64,000 nucleotides of DNA, taken from positions 6,626 through 70,625 of the forward strand of contig JAFGND010000044.1 of NCBI GenBank assembly GCA_016927185.1. Reading direction: 5' to 3'. Below, piece after piece: positions 52,437 through 60,375 of the stretch. The stretch is from Candidatus Coatesiibacteriota bacterium (GTDB taxonomy: Bacteria > JAFGND01). The notes below the pieces were generated by a model. The model saw only the letters and a list, made by a program, of their open reading frames with translations, was not told the DNA's origin and searched no databases. The position numbers and the translations under genes were made by a program. Each line of letters begins with the position of its first letter. The first letter of the stretch is position 1.

Positions 52437-52838
52437 ATGACAAACAAAACTCAACTTCCTGGATTATTAATTGCCATTTGGGGAGGAATAGGAGTATTAT
52501 TTGCTGCTATAGCATTAGTCTTGAGTCTTGCTGGTACTGGACTTGGAATGCTGGGAAATATTGCTGGACAGGGAAGTCCGGCTGATATGATAGGTATGGG
52601 TGGAAGCATGGTATTTTCAATAATTTACTACGGATTATATATATTGTGGAATGGTGTAATCCTGTATGGTGGACTTCAGATGAAGCAATGCAAGAATATA
52701 GGACTTTCATGGGCAGCAGTTATAATGTCTGCAATTCCTTGCGGGTATTGCTGCATAATAGGTCTTCCACTAGGCATCTGGGGAATCATTACCTTGCTAG
52801 ATGAGGAAGTAAAAGCAGCTTTTGCAAGCAACATCTAA
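52437..52838 (+). CDS. Small membrane protein with four helices
   Basis: A 133-residue, very hydrophobic protein with four predicted membrane helices and Gly/Met-rich turns; a CGYCC motif lies near residue 105 in the last loop. The start at 52437 follows a run of five G residues. It resembles the uncharacterised small membrane proteins often placed beside DUF2752 genes. It overlaps the next gene by 17 bp, suggesting coupled synthesis. The function is unknown. Confidence 0.75.
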   Translation: MTNKTQLPGLLIAIWGGIGVLFAAIALVLSLAGTGLGMLGNIAGQGSPADMIGMGGSMVFSIIYYGLYILWNGVILYGGLQMKQCKNIGLSWAAVIMSAIPCGYCCIIGLPLGIWGIITLLDEEVKAAFASNI

Positions 52839-53307
52839 TAAAAAAAAGGGTTTCTGGCAGGAGCGGATAACACCGTCTCCTGACCATTTCATTCTGTATC
52901 TAAGTATATTCATTATTGTCTGCTCTTTCTTGATGCCTTTTTTCCACAAGACTAATGAAAAAGGACAGCTTGAATTGAAGATATTCAATATTCCGATTCC
53001 ATATTATTGTTACTTCAAACTCACGACAGGGATTGACTGTCCTGGTTGCGGATTAGTGAGATCATATAGTTCAATGGCAAAAATGGATTTCAGTCAAGCT
53101 TTTGAAATGAACAGGATTGGAGTTTTCCTGTTTTTTCTTACATTGCTTCAGATTCCATGGAGATTTTTTTTCATTGTGATATACAAGAAGAAAAACAGGC
53201 TAAAGGATATTGGTGATAAGGCAATAGAATATTTGTTTTTCATGATGCTTGCAGGCTTGTTTGTCAACTGGTTCTATAATCTATATACAGGGCAGGCATT
53301 CAGGTAA
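52822..53307 (+). CDS. DUF2752 membrane protein
   Basis: A 161-residue membrane protein of the DUF2752 family, with the signature DCPGCGLVRSYSSMAKMDFSQAFEMNRIGV between helices 1 and 2; the paired Cys residues are conserved in the family. About three or four helices are present. The start is uncertain: TTG at 52822 is used because the next ATG lies inside the first helix, and a GAGGAAG stretch sits a little too far upstream. It pairs with the upstream small membrane protein. Confidence 0.78.
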   Translation: MQATSNKKKGFWQERITPSPDHFILYLSIFIIVCSFLMPFFHKTNEKGQLELKIFNIPIPYYCYFKLTTGIDCPGCGLVRSYSSMAKMDFSQAFEMNRIGVFLFFLTLLQIPWRFFFIVIYKKKNRLKDIGDKAIEYLFFMMLAGLFVNWFYNLYTGQAFR

Positions 53308-55428
53308 TTATTTCTTTAGCTGATCTTTCTTATTTGTCTTGTTTTTTTCATCTTTTTTCCTGTCTGCATCTTTTCTTTTTTCCTTCAAATCCTTCTTCTG
53401 ATCCTTCTTTTTATTATCATCCTTCCCTGATACATCTTCTTCCTCCTCATTCTCCTCATCTTCTTCCTCTTCACTTTTTCTCATATGCCTGAATTTCCTG
53501 GGAGGATCAGCAAATTCAAAATCGGAAAAATCAGATTCATCTGATATTTCTCCATTTCCCCCGTAAATCATCTCTTCAATCCTTGAGACGAATTCTTCAT
53601 GATTAGGCCCCATTTCACCCCTGAGGAATTCCCGATAATAAGTGGAGGGTGATCTTATTATTGTTGCAAGCCATGCTGCCTCTGTAACGCTTATATACCA
53701 TGGAGGTCTGCCAAAATACGTATAAGTTGCATCTTTTATGCCATATATGTTAGGTCCGAATTCTATGATATTGAAATATATTTCTAGCATTCTTCTTTTC
53801 GGTATTTCATTCTCTATTGCAAAAGTCAGAAGAGCTTCCTGAAATTTGCGCTTGAAGGTTTTCTCCCTGTCCAGGTAAAGATTTTTCGCGAGTTGCATGC
53901 TTATTGTACTGGCACCTCTTGCAAATCTGCCAACCTTTGCATCATGTTTTATTGCCCTTTGTATATGTCTCAATGAAAAACCTTTATGACCAAAAAAACC
54001 TCCATCCTCACAAATCAATACTGCACGTACAAGATAGTCAGGCAAGTCATTTATTGATACGAATTTTTTCGATTTAGGTGATACCAAGATAGTTTTAATA
54101 TATTCCCCATTTGCATATACTTCATGCTGGAAACTATCCCTAAGCTTGAGTATGGATGTATGAGGTGGTTCAGAGATTATCTTGAAATCCTTTACATTTC
54201 CTGAAGGAGAGAATTCTATCTGATCAATGTCCAGTGGATTCCAGTTTACGTTCACCGCATAATCCAGCTCGCCATTTACCTTGAAACCCTTGAGTTTCGG
54301 TATAAGTGATGCAGGTAAGCCATCAATCAAATCCTGTATTTTCTGGTGATGAATATATACTTTCATCTTTACAATCGGGGAAGTCCTTGGATTGGAAAGA
54401 CTCCCTTTTATCCTTGAACGGAAACTACCGAAAATTAAATCAGTATTGTTGAAATCAAGACTGTCTTGTTTTGGAAAATATCTTGATTCTGTGTTTATGC
54501 TGAATGTAATATTTTCCAGAGTATCGAGAGCTACGTATTTGTGATAAAAACCCCAGTCTACAAAATCAAGCCTTCCCTTGAAAAGAATATCTTTTGAATT
54601 TGGAAGATAATTGAATGTGAAGTCTCCCCCAAGACTTGTTGTCTGCTTCAGATATATATGCTTGGGAAGATATTGTGCAAATGCAAATATCGGTAGCGGG
54701 GGACTTTTGGCTATCATGCAAATAGTATCTGGTGTCACATGAATAGAGCTTTTGAATGGTTCCTTTTTTCCTGGCCACATGCCATTCAGGATAAGATCCA
54801 GCGAGCTGGTGTCTGTTTTATAACTGAAAGAGCCATTAAGATTTGAAACTCTCTGCATTATTTTGTAAATATAATCATTATAGACAACCTGTCCCTGTTC
54901 TATATTTATCTCTGGAAGTTTCAATGCAGAAAGAAGGCTTTCTTTTCCAACAATACTGCTTTTCTGTTCCCTGATTTTTCTCATTCTTCTAAATAATGAT
55001 GATATATTCCATTCACCTTTCTCATTTCTTGCAAGATACAAACTTGGTTCAATCATTGTTATTCTGGTTATCTTGAATTTTTTGTCTGCAAAAGGATTTA
55101 TGGAATAATCAAGCTCCACGCTTCCTATTTCAAGGATGGAATCCTCTTCCATGATAACCTTCAAGCTATCAATAACAACCTGATTATCAAGAAAGTAGTT
55201 TTCTATTTTGGAATATCTTATTTTCATATCGAATCTTTTTTCAAGTGCCGGAAGAACCTTTTCTGCTGTTATTTTTTCAGTATAGTGATTTATCAAGGGC
55301 TCCATTACAAGGCAGGAAATAATTATAAACGATACAGGTATTAACATGACAAAGGCAATCCTTGTCAGTTTTTTCCTGTTGTTAGATATATACGTTCTTA
55401 TATCATCAATAAAATCTTTTCTGAACAT
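53308..55428 (-). CDS. AsmA-like domain fused to a GT51 peptidoglycan glycosyltransferase
   Basis: A 706-residue protein. One N-terminal membrane helix is followed by an AsmA/DUF748-type region (about 40-460: IRYSKIENYFLDNQVVIDSLKV, ITRITMIEPSLYLARNEKGEWNI). A GT51 transglycosylase domain (about 465-640) has the catalytic Glu in CEDGGFFGHKGF, RGASTISMQLAKNLYL, KFQEALLTFAIE and EIYFNIIEFGPNIYGI. The C-terminal 60 residues are Lys/Glu/Asp repeats. There is no transpeptidase domain. It polymerises lipid II; the AsmA part may link the site to the outer membrane. Confidence 0.88.
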   Translation of the reverse strand: MFRKDFIDDIRTYISNNRKKLTRIAFVMLIPVSFIIISCLVMEPLINHYTEKITAEKVLPALEKRFDMKIRYSKIENYFLDNQVVIDSLKVIMEEDSILEIGSVELDYSINPFADKKFKITRITMIEPSLYLARNEKGEWNISSLFRRMRKIREQKSSIVGKESLLSALKLPEINIEQGQVVYNDYIYKIMQRVSNLNGSFSYKTDTSSLDLILNGMWPGKKEPFKSSIHVTPDTICMIAKSPPLPIFAFAQYLPKHIYLKQTTSLGGDFTFNYLPNSKDILFKGRLDFVDWGFYHKYVALDTLENITFSINTESRYFPKQDSLDFNNTDLIFGSFRSRIKGSLSNPRTSPIVKMKVYIHHQKIQDLIDGLPASLIPKLKGFKVNGELDYAVNVNWNPLDIDQIEFSPSGNVKDFKIISEPPHTSILKLRDSFQHEVYANGEYIKTILVSPKSKKFVSINDLPDYLVRAVLICEDGGFFGHKGFSLRHIQRAIKHDAKVGRFARGASTISMQLAKNLYLDREKTFKRKFQEALLTFAIENEIPKRRMLEIYFNIIEFGPNIYGIKDATYTYFGRPPWYISVTEAAWLATIIRSPSTYYREFLRGEMGPNHEEFVSRIEEMIYGGNGEISDESDFSDFEFADPPRKFRHMRKSEEEEDEENEEEEDVSGKDDNKKKDQKKDLKEKRKDADRKKDEKNKTNKKDQLKK

Positions 55429-55536
55429 CTATTAATGCTTTTTTGTAGAGAGATTAAGTATATTCAAATGTGTCAAGCATAATCATGAAACAGACGTTTT
55501 TTCTCGATCTTCAATTAAATAATATAAATACTGGGA

Positions 55537-55782
55537 CTAATTGCCTGTTTCTGTTTCCTGTTTCTGTTTCATATAGAAAATCGTTCCTGTTATCCCGGAA
55601 ATAAGTCCAATGAAGAAACATATTGCAAGGGTTATGCTTACTGGATTTGACGCCTTCCAGAAAAGAAAATTCAATAAAACATCATTAGTATTCTGGGCTA
55701 TGAAAATAATCAGCAGAATTATGAGCATTAATGCAAATAGAAGATATATTTTCTCCTTGCCGGTTACGGAAAATTTCATCAT
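55537..55782 (-). CDS. LapA-domain (DUF1049) small membrane protein
   Basis: An 81-residue protein with two membrane helices and the LapA pattern (IIFIAQNTNDVLLNFLFWKASNPVSITLAICFFIGLISG). LapA (YciS) with LapB regulates LPS synthesis in E. coli; no LapB is adjacent. AAAGGAG precedes the tandem ATG codons. It stands alone between the transglycosylase and miaA. Confidence 0.85.
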   Translation of the reverse strand: MMKFSVTGKEKIYLLFALMLIILLIIFIAQNTNDVLLNFLFWKASNPVSITLAICFFIGLISGITGTIFYMKQKQETETGN

Positions 55783-55808
55783 TTCTCCTTTCTTTCAATA
55801 GAATTCCT

Positions 55809-55835
55809 CTTGCTTTTTTTTAAAAAAAAGTCAAG
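55809..55835. repeat. Palindrome with T8A8 core
   Basis: The sequence CTTTTTTTTAAAAAAAAG (55813-55830) is a perfect 18-bp palindrome, flanked by CTTG on the left and TCAAG on the right. On the minus strand the flank gives TTGACT, so this may be a promoter region for the LapA gene. Confidence 0.5.
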
Positions 55836-55957
55836 ATATTAATTCTGGAAAACATCAAACATTATCAAAACCTTATTGGTTGAGATCATATACAATTATT
55901 AATGAAATTTTGTGTGATAATTATTGTATTATTTCAAGAAATGATATCAATATGAAC

Positions 55958-55963
55958 TTGACA
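55958..55963 (+). promoter_or_regulatory. miaA: CTTGACA box upstream of miaA
   Basis: TTGACA starts 37 bp before the miaA ATG at 55995; no ribosome site and no clear -10 lie between. It fits the leaderless pattern. Confidence 0.4.
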
Positions 55964-55994
55964 GAATTTTTACTAAAAAACACTGGATTGAACC

Positions 55995-56933
55995 ATGACT
56001 AATAAATCAACTCCTTTCATAGTAATAAGTGGTCCTACTGCATCAGGAAAATCAGAACTTGCATTAGCGCTTGCAGAGAAGTATAATGGTGAGATAATTT
56101 CTGCTGATTCCAGGCAGAATTATAAATTACTTGATATAGGAACAGCAAAACCCTCGAAAGATGAACTGAAAAGAGTCAAGCATCATCTTATTGATTTCCT
56201 TGATTTGAATGAGATTTACAGTGCTGGAAGATTTCTGAAAGATTCAAGAGCACTTATCAACTCTATTTCCTTGTCAGGCAAAGTGCCATTCATTGTTGGG
56301 GGAACAGGTTTTTATACAAAATCCTGTCTTGAAGGTCTTCCTGAGATACCGATAATTCCTGATGAAATAACAGGCAATCTCAAGAAAATCATAAAGGAGG
56401 AAGGTGTAAAAAACCTGTACAATGAGCTTATTGAGAAAGATCCTGCATATGCAAAAACAATTGCAAGCACTGATCATATAAGGCTTGTAAGATCTCTGTC
56501 AGTAATAAGAACCACAGGAAAACCGTATAGCAGTTACAAGGTTGGAGATGGAGAAAGGATAAAGAGACCTTATTTTCATTTTCTTATTGATCCCCCTAAA
56601 GAAGTAGTGAAGCAAAGAATTGCCAAAAGAACAATTCAAATGATCAACTCAGGCTGGGTGGATGAAACAAGGAAGATACTTGAAATGGGTTATCATGTTG
56701 ATTGTCAGGGGCTTCAGACTATAGGTTACAAGGAAATAATTGAATATATTAAGGGAAAGATAACAATTGAGGAAGCTGAAAAAAAAATTATTACAATAAC
56801 AGGTCAATATGCAAAAAGACAGCAGACCTTTTTTTCCACCCAGTTTAATGATGGTTTTGATTTGAAATTATGGCCAGCAGATATTTCTAAAATGATACCT
56901 ATCCTTGATGGCTATTTAATGATAGAATATTAG
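55995..56933 (+). CDS. miaA: tRNA dimethylallyltransferase MiaA
   Basis: A 312-residue enzyme that adds an isopentenyl group to A37 of tRNAs reading U-initial codons. P-loop GPTASGKS (13-20), SADSRQNYKLLDIGTAKP, HHLIDFLD, the GGTGFYTKS motif and the C-terminal QTIGYKEI, TITGQYAKRQQTFF region are all present. The gene lies 6 bp before the sugar transferase gene. Confidence 0.95.
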   Translation: MTNKSTPFIVISGPTASGKSELALALAEKYNGEIISADSRQNYKLLDIGTAKPSKDELKRVKHHLIDFLDLNEIYSAGRFLKDSRALINSISLSGKVPFIVGGTGFYTKSCLEGLPEIPIIPDEITGNLKKIIKEEGVKNLYNELIEKDPAYAKTIASTDHIRLVRSLSVIRTTGKPYSSYKVGDGERIKRPYFHFLIDPPKEVVKQRIAKRTIQMINSGWVDETRKILEMGYHVDCQGLQTIGYKEIIEYIKGKITIEEAEKKIITITGQYAKRQQTFFSTQFNDGFDLKLWPADISKMIPILDGYLMIEY

Positions 56934-56939
56934 GAAAAG

Positions 56940-58355
56940 ATGTTTTCATTATTCCGATTTCTTTTATTGCTAACGGATATTTTAACCTGGTTTATTGCAT
57001 TCCTGATTGCATTTCTTATAAGAAGTCATCCATCAGTTGTCAGCATGTTCAATCTCAAGCCATGGCCATTGAATCCTTATCTTTACTTGAAGATGTTTCC
57101 TGTTGTCACTTTATATATTTTGCTTGGTTTCCTTATTTTCGATCTTTATCAGAACAGGAAGCCTCTCTTCATGCCTCTTGAAATCTCCAGAATTGTAAAG
57201 GCTTTGTTATTTGCGCTTGGACTATGGCTGGCAACACTCTTCTTTACATATTCTCATTATTATTCAAGATTCGTAATAGGTTTGTCGTTCTTTCTTGGTG
57301 TTTTCTTCATGTGGATTGGCAGATATCTGCTTTTTCATCTAAATCCTTATCTTGTATCCAATTTCAATATGGATATAAGCAGGATATTAATCCACGGAAC
57401 TGGAAGGTATGGAAGGCAACTGGGTGAATTCCTTGCTGTCATTGGAAAGGAGAGGGGATTCAATGTTATTGGTTATACAGGCAAGGCAGAGGATCCATCA
57501 AGCCTGCCTTACGAACTTCTCTCTGAAGATATTTATGAAGCAACAGAAAAATATAAACCTGATGAAGTTTTCATAGCTCAGGATGAATGGAAAATAAAAG
57601 ACATGGTTGAACTTGTTTCAAATCTTAACCAGAATAGGATAATTGTAAGGGTTTTTTCCAGGGAATTCACATTTGTTATTAACAAGATTGGTTCAAGAAT
57701 AGATTTTCTTGGAGGAGTTCCAATAGTGACATTTATTGGTCGCTTGAGATCAAAATTCTATATAAGGATAAAGAGAGTATTAGACATAATCGTATCATCA
57801 ATAATCCTGGCAGTTTCTTTTCCTTTTCTCGCAATAATTGCCCTTCTTATAAAAATCACTTCTGAAGGAAGCATCCTGTTCAGGCAACAGAGAATGAAAA
57901 ATGAACGAGAGACATTTGAGTTCATGAAATTAAGAAGCATGTATAAGGATGCTGACAAAATTATTGATGAACTTCATGACATGAATGAGAAACAAAACCA
58001 GATCTTCAAGATAAAAAATGATCCAAGAATAACGCCCCTTGGAAGATTCTTGAGAAGGTTTTCAATTGATGAATTCCCTCAATTCTATCATGTGATTTGC
58101 GGACAAATGACACTGGTCGGTCCCAGACCCCCACTTCCAGAAGAAGTAGATAAATACGAGGACTGGCACAAGGTGAGGCTTCAGGGAATGATGGGAATTA
58201 CAGGACTATGGCAAATAAGTGGCAGATCTGATCTTGATTTCAATCAAATGGTTGCACTTGATTATTATTATATTGCCAATCCAAGTTTCTGGCTTGATTT
58301 ACATATTATTTTTAACACCTTTTTTGCTGTCCTGTTTTGCAAGGGTGCTTATTAA
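56940..58355 (+). CDS. Polyprenyl-phosphate sugar-1-phosphate transferase (WbaP-like)
   Basis: A 471-residue membrane enzyme that starts glycan assembly by moving a sugar-phosphate to undecaprenyl phosphate. Five N-terminal membrane helices, a CoA-binding-type Rossmann domain (RILIHGTGRYGRQLGEFL), another helix and the catalytic domain (GSILFRQQRM, FMKLRSMYKDADKI, ITPLGRFLRRFSIDEFPQF, LVGPRPPLPEE, GITGLWQISGRSD) are visible. It likely acts before the O-antigen ligase-like protein at 31061. Its end overlaps the convergent lgt gene by 57 bp. Confidence 0.92.
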   Translation: MFSLFRFLLLLTDILTWFIAFLIAFLIRSHPSVVSMFNLKPWPLNPYLYLKMFPVVTLYILLGFLIFDLYQNRKPLFMPLEISRIVKALLFALGLWLATLFFTYSHYYSRFVIGLSFFLGVFFMWIGRYLLFHLNPYLVSNFNMDISRILIHGTGRYGRQLGEFLAVIGKERGFNVIGYTGKAEDPSSLPYELLSEDIYEATEKYKPDEVFIAQDEWKIKDMVELVSNLNQNRIIVRVFSREFTFVINKIGSRIDFLGGVPIVTFIGRLRSKFYIRIKRVLDIIVSSIILAVSFPFLAIIALLIKITSEGSILFRQQRMKNERETFEFMKLRSMYKDADKIIDELHDMNEKQNQIFKIKNDPRITPLGRFLRRFSIDEFPQFYHVICGQMTLVGPRPPLPEEVDKYEDWHKVRLQGMMGITGLWQISGRSDLDFNQMVALDYYYIANPSFWLDLHIIFNTFFAVLFCKGAY

Positions 58356-59138
58356 GCAATTGTTTCTCTTGCAGTAATCATACATTATGAAATAACCAAT
58401 AATTCCCGATACTGTCATTAGTAAACTTATCCATTGATTATTGGTTATTCCAAGCAATAACTGATCTGCGGTATAAAATCTGAAGAAATCTACTATAAAT
58501 CTGCTTAATCCATAAAGGAGAAAGAAAAAGAAGAAATTGAAACCAACAAATGGTTTTTTCTTCTCTATCAAAACCATCAAGACGAAAATAGCCAATCCGT
58601 AGAAAGAAGAGTAAAGCTGGGTAGGATGAATTGGTATTGCAGAATGATAGCATTGAACTGGATAACTTCCTTCAGGAAAGATAACTCCAAGAAATGAGTT
58701 TGTGGGTTTTCCAAAACAGCAACCATTGAAGAAGCAACCTATCCTTGTCAGAAATTCCCCAAAACCTATTATAGGCATTACAATATCAGCTATTGGCCAT
58801 ATTGAAATCTTTTTCTTTGCAAGGTATATAATTGAAGACAGTACAGCAAGTACAAAGCCTCCTAGTACCGTCAGACCTGATAATCCTTTCCAGAATGCAA
58901 CTGCGTCCATCCAATGTCCCTTGAATTCATACAAATGAGTCAAAACATACATACCTCTTGAACCTACTACGGAAGAGACAAGTATCAATATGCTCAAATT
59001 AGAAATTATATCAGGATTTATATTCATTTTTTTGGCTCTCTTTTCAGCTAGCATTATTCCAAGAATGAAAGAAAGTGCCAGCATCACGCCATATGTATGT
59101 ATGCTGAAAGAACCAATTTCAAGTATAATCGGATACAT
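58299..59138 (-). CDS. lgt: Prolipoprotein diacylglyceryl transferase
   Basis: A 279-residue, seven-helix inner-membrane enzyme that lipidates the lipobox Cys. Family landmarks are THLYEFKGHWMDA, GLSGLTVLGGF, GEFLTRIGCFFNGCCFGKPT and IHPTQLYSSFYGL, and RFIVDFFR near the end. It services the many lipoproteins in the window. It lies 8 bp after rodA. Its 3' end overlaps the sugar-transferase gene on the other strand. Confidence 0.93.
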   Translation of the reverse strand: MYPIILEIGSFSIHTYGVMLALSFILGIMLAEKRAKKMNINPDIISNLSILILVSSVVGSRGMYVLTHLYEFKGHWMDAVAFWKGLSGLTVLGGFVLAVLSSIIYLAKKKISIWPIADIVMPIIGFGEFLTRIGCFFNGCCFGKPTNSFLGVIFPEGSYPVQCYHSAIPIHPTQLYSSFYGLAIFVLMVLIEKKKPFVGFNFFFFFLLYGLSRFIVDFFRFYTADQLLLGITNNQWISLLMTVSGIIGYFIMYDYCKRNNCLISTLAKQDSKKGVKNNM

Positions 59139-59146
59139 TGTTCCTC

Positions 59147-60364
59147 CTATTCAGACCTTGATAAATTTATACTCTGGACTATTCCAATACTTATCAGAAA
59201 AAAGCTTATTGATGAACCGCCATAGGATATAAAAGGGAGTACTATCCCAGTTACAGGCACCAGACCTATCGTCATGCCAATGTTTACAAAAACATGAAAA
59301 GCTAAAATTGAACAAATGCCTATGACTACCAGAGAAGCAAAGGGATTTCTTATGGATGTGGCGCTGTTTATAAGCCTGTAAATAATGAACAGGAAGATCA
59401 GAAGTATGAAAGCGCATCCTATGAATCCCCATTCCTCGCCAATAACTGGATATACGAAATCCGTATGCTGTTCAGGAAGGAAACCTAAATTCTTCTGTGT
59501 TCCCTGCATATAGCCCTTTCCCAAGAATCCTCCTGACCCTATTGAAACCATGCTTTGAATAACATTCCATCCCTGTCCCTTTGGATCTATGTTTGGATCC
59601 CAGAAAATTGTAATCCTTTTTTTCTGATAATTTGCAAGCATGCTCCAGAAAAGCGGGAATGAGATACCGGATATTATATTTACAGTCATTGTTGCAAGAA
59701 TTTCCTTGAAGTTTATATGTGAAAAATAAAGGAAAATCAGAAGGAAACTCAGGAAGATAAGCCAGTAGAGACTTGAAAATGAGGTAAGCATGCTTATCAG
59801 GGGTGTGAGGAAAATGAAAAGATAAAGCAATCGGATACCTTTCCAGTAAAGAAGAGAAATAAGTACTGCAACAAGACTCAGGGACGAACCTAAGTCAGGT
59901 TCAATCATTATCAAGAACATCAATGGAAATGTCAGCAGAATTGGTTTTATAAGATCTGGTAGTGTAAAGTTTTTCACTTCTGAATCAACGAGATATCTGG
60001 CAAGAACCATTACATAGACAATCTTGGTAAGCTCCGATGGCTGGAAAAAGAAAGCTCCAAGTACTATCCATCTTCTTGCTCCTCTTGTTCCCTGGAACTC
60101 AATAATGAGAGGGACAAGCAACAAAAATATAGTTATTATCAGGAGAATGTAGCAATAAGCATAGTAATTCTTGTAGGGGATTGTCATCATTATTATCATG
60201 AGAATAATCCCCACAATAACCCAGATAATCTGTTGGAAGAAGTATTTCGTATTTATCTTGTCGAGAGTCTGGCTCGCACTATATACAATTAGCAATCCAT
60301 AAAGAATGGCAACAATCACACCAATGAAGAGCTGCCAGTCCAGATATCTGAGTTTTATTCTCAT
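59147..60364 (-). CDS. rodA: RodA/FtsW-family peptidoglycan polymerase
   Basis: A 405-residue SEDS protein with ten membrane helices. GTRGARRWI, FFQPSELTKIVYVM, IMIEPDLGSSLS, GWNVIQSMVSIGSGGFLGKGYMQG, FLPEQHTDFVYPVIGEEWGF and VPVTGIVLPFISYGGSS are conserved. The length and the TQKNLGFLPEQHTDF segment favour RodA (elongation) over FtsW. With the GT51 gene nearby the window has two kinds of glycan polymerase; no partner transpeptidase (PBP2) is seen. Confidence 0.9.
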   Translation of the reverse strand: MRIKLRYLDWQLFIGVIVAILYGLLIVYSASQTLDKINTKYFFQQIIWVIVGIILMIIMMTIPYKNYYAYCYILLIITIFLLLVPLIIEFQGTRGARRWIVLGAFFFQPSELTKIVYVMVLARYLVDSEVKNFTLPDLIKPILLTFPLMFLIMIEPDLGSSLSLVAVLISLLYWKGIRLLYLFIFLTPLISMLTSFSSLYWLIFLSFLLIFLYFSHINFKEILATMTVNIISGISFPLFWSMLANYQKKRITIFWDPNIDPKGQGWNVIQSMVSIGSGGFLGKGYMQGTQKNLGFLPEQHTDFVYPVIGEEWGFIGCAFILLIFLFIIYRLINSATSIRNPFASLVVIGICSILAFHVFVNIGMTIGLVPVTGIVLPFISYGGSSISFFLISIGIVQSINLSRSE

Positions 60365-60375
60365 CTTCTGATGTA

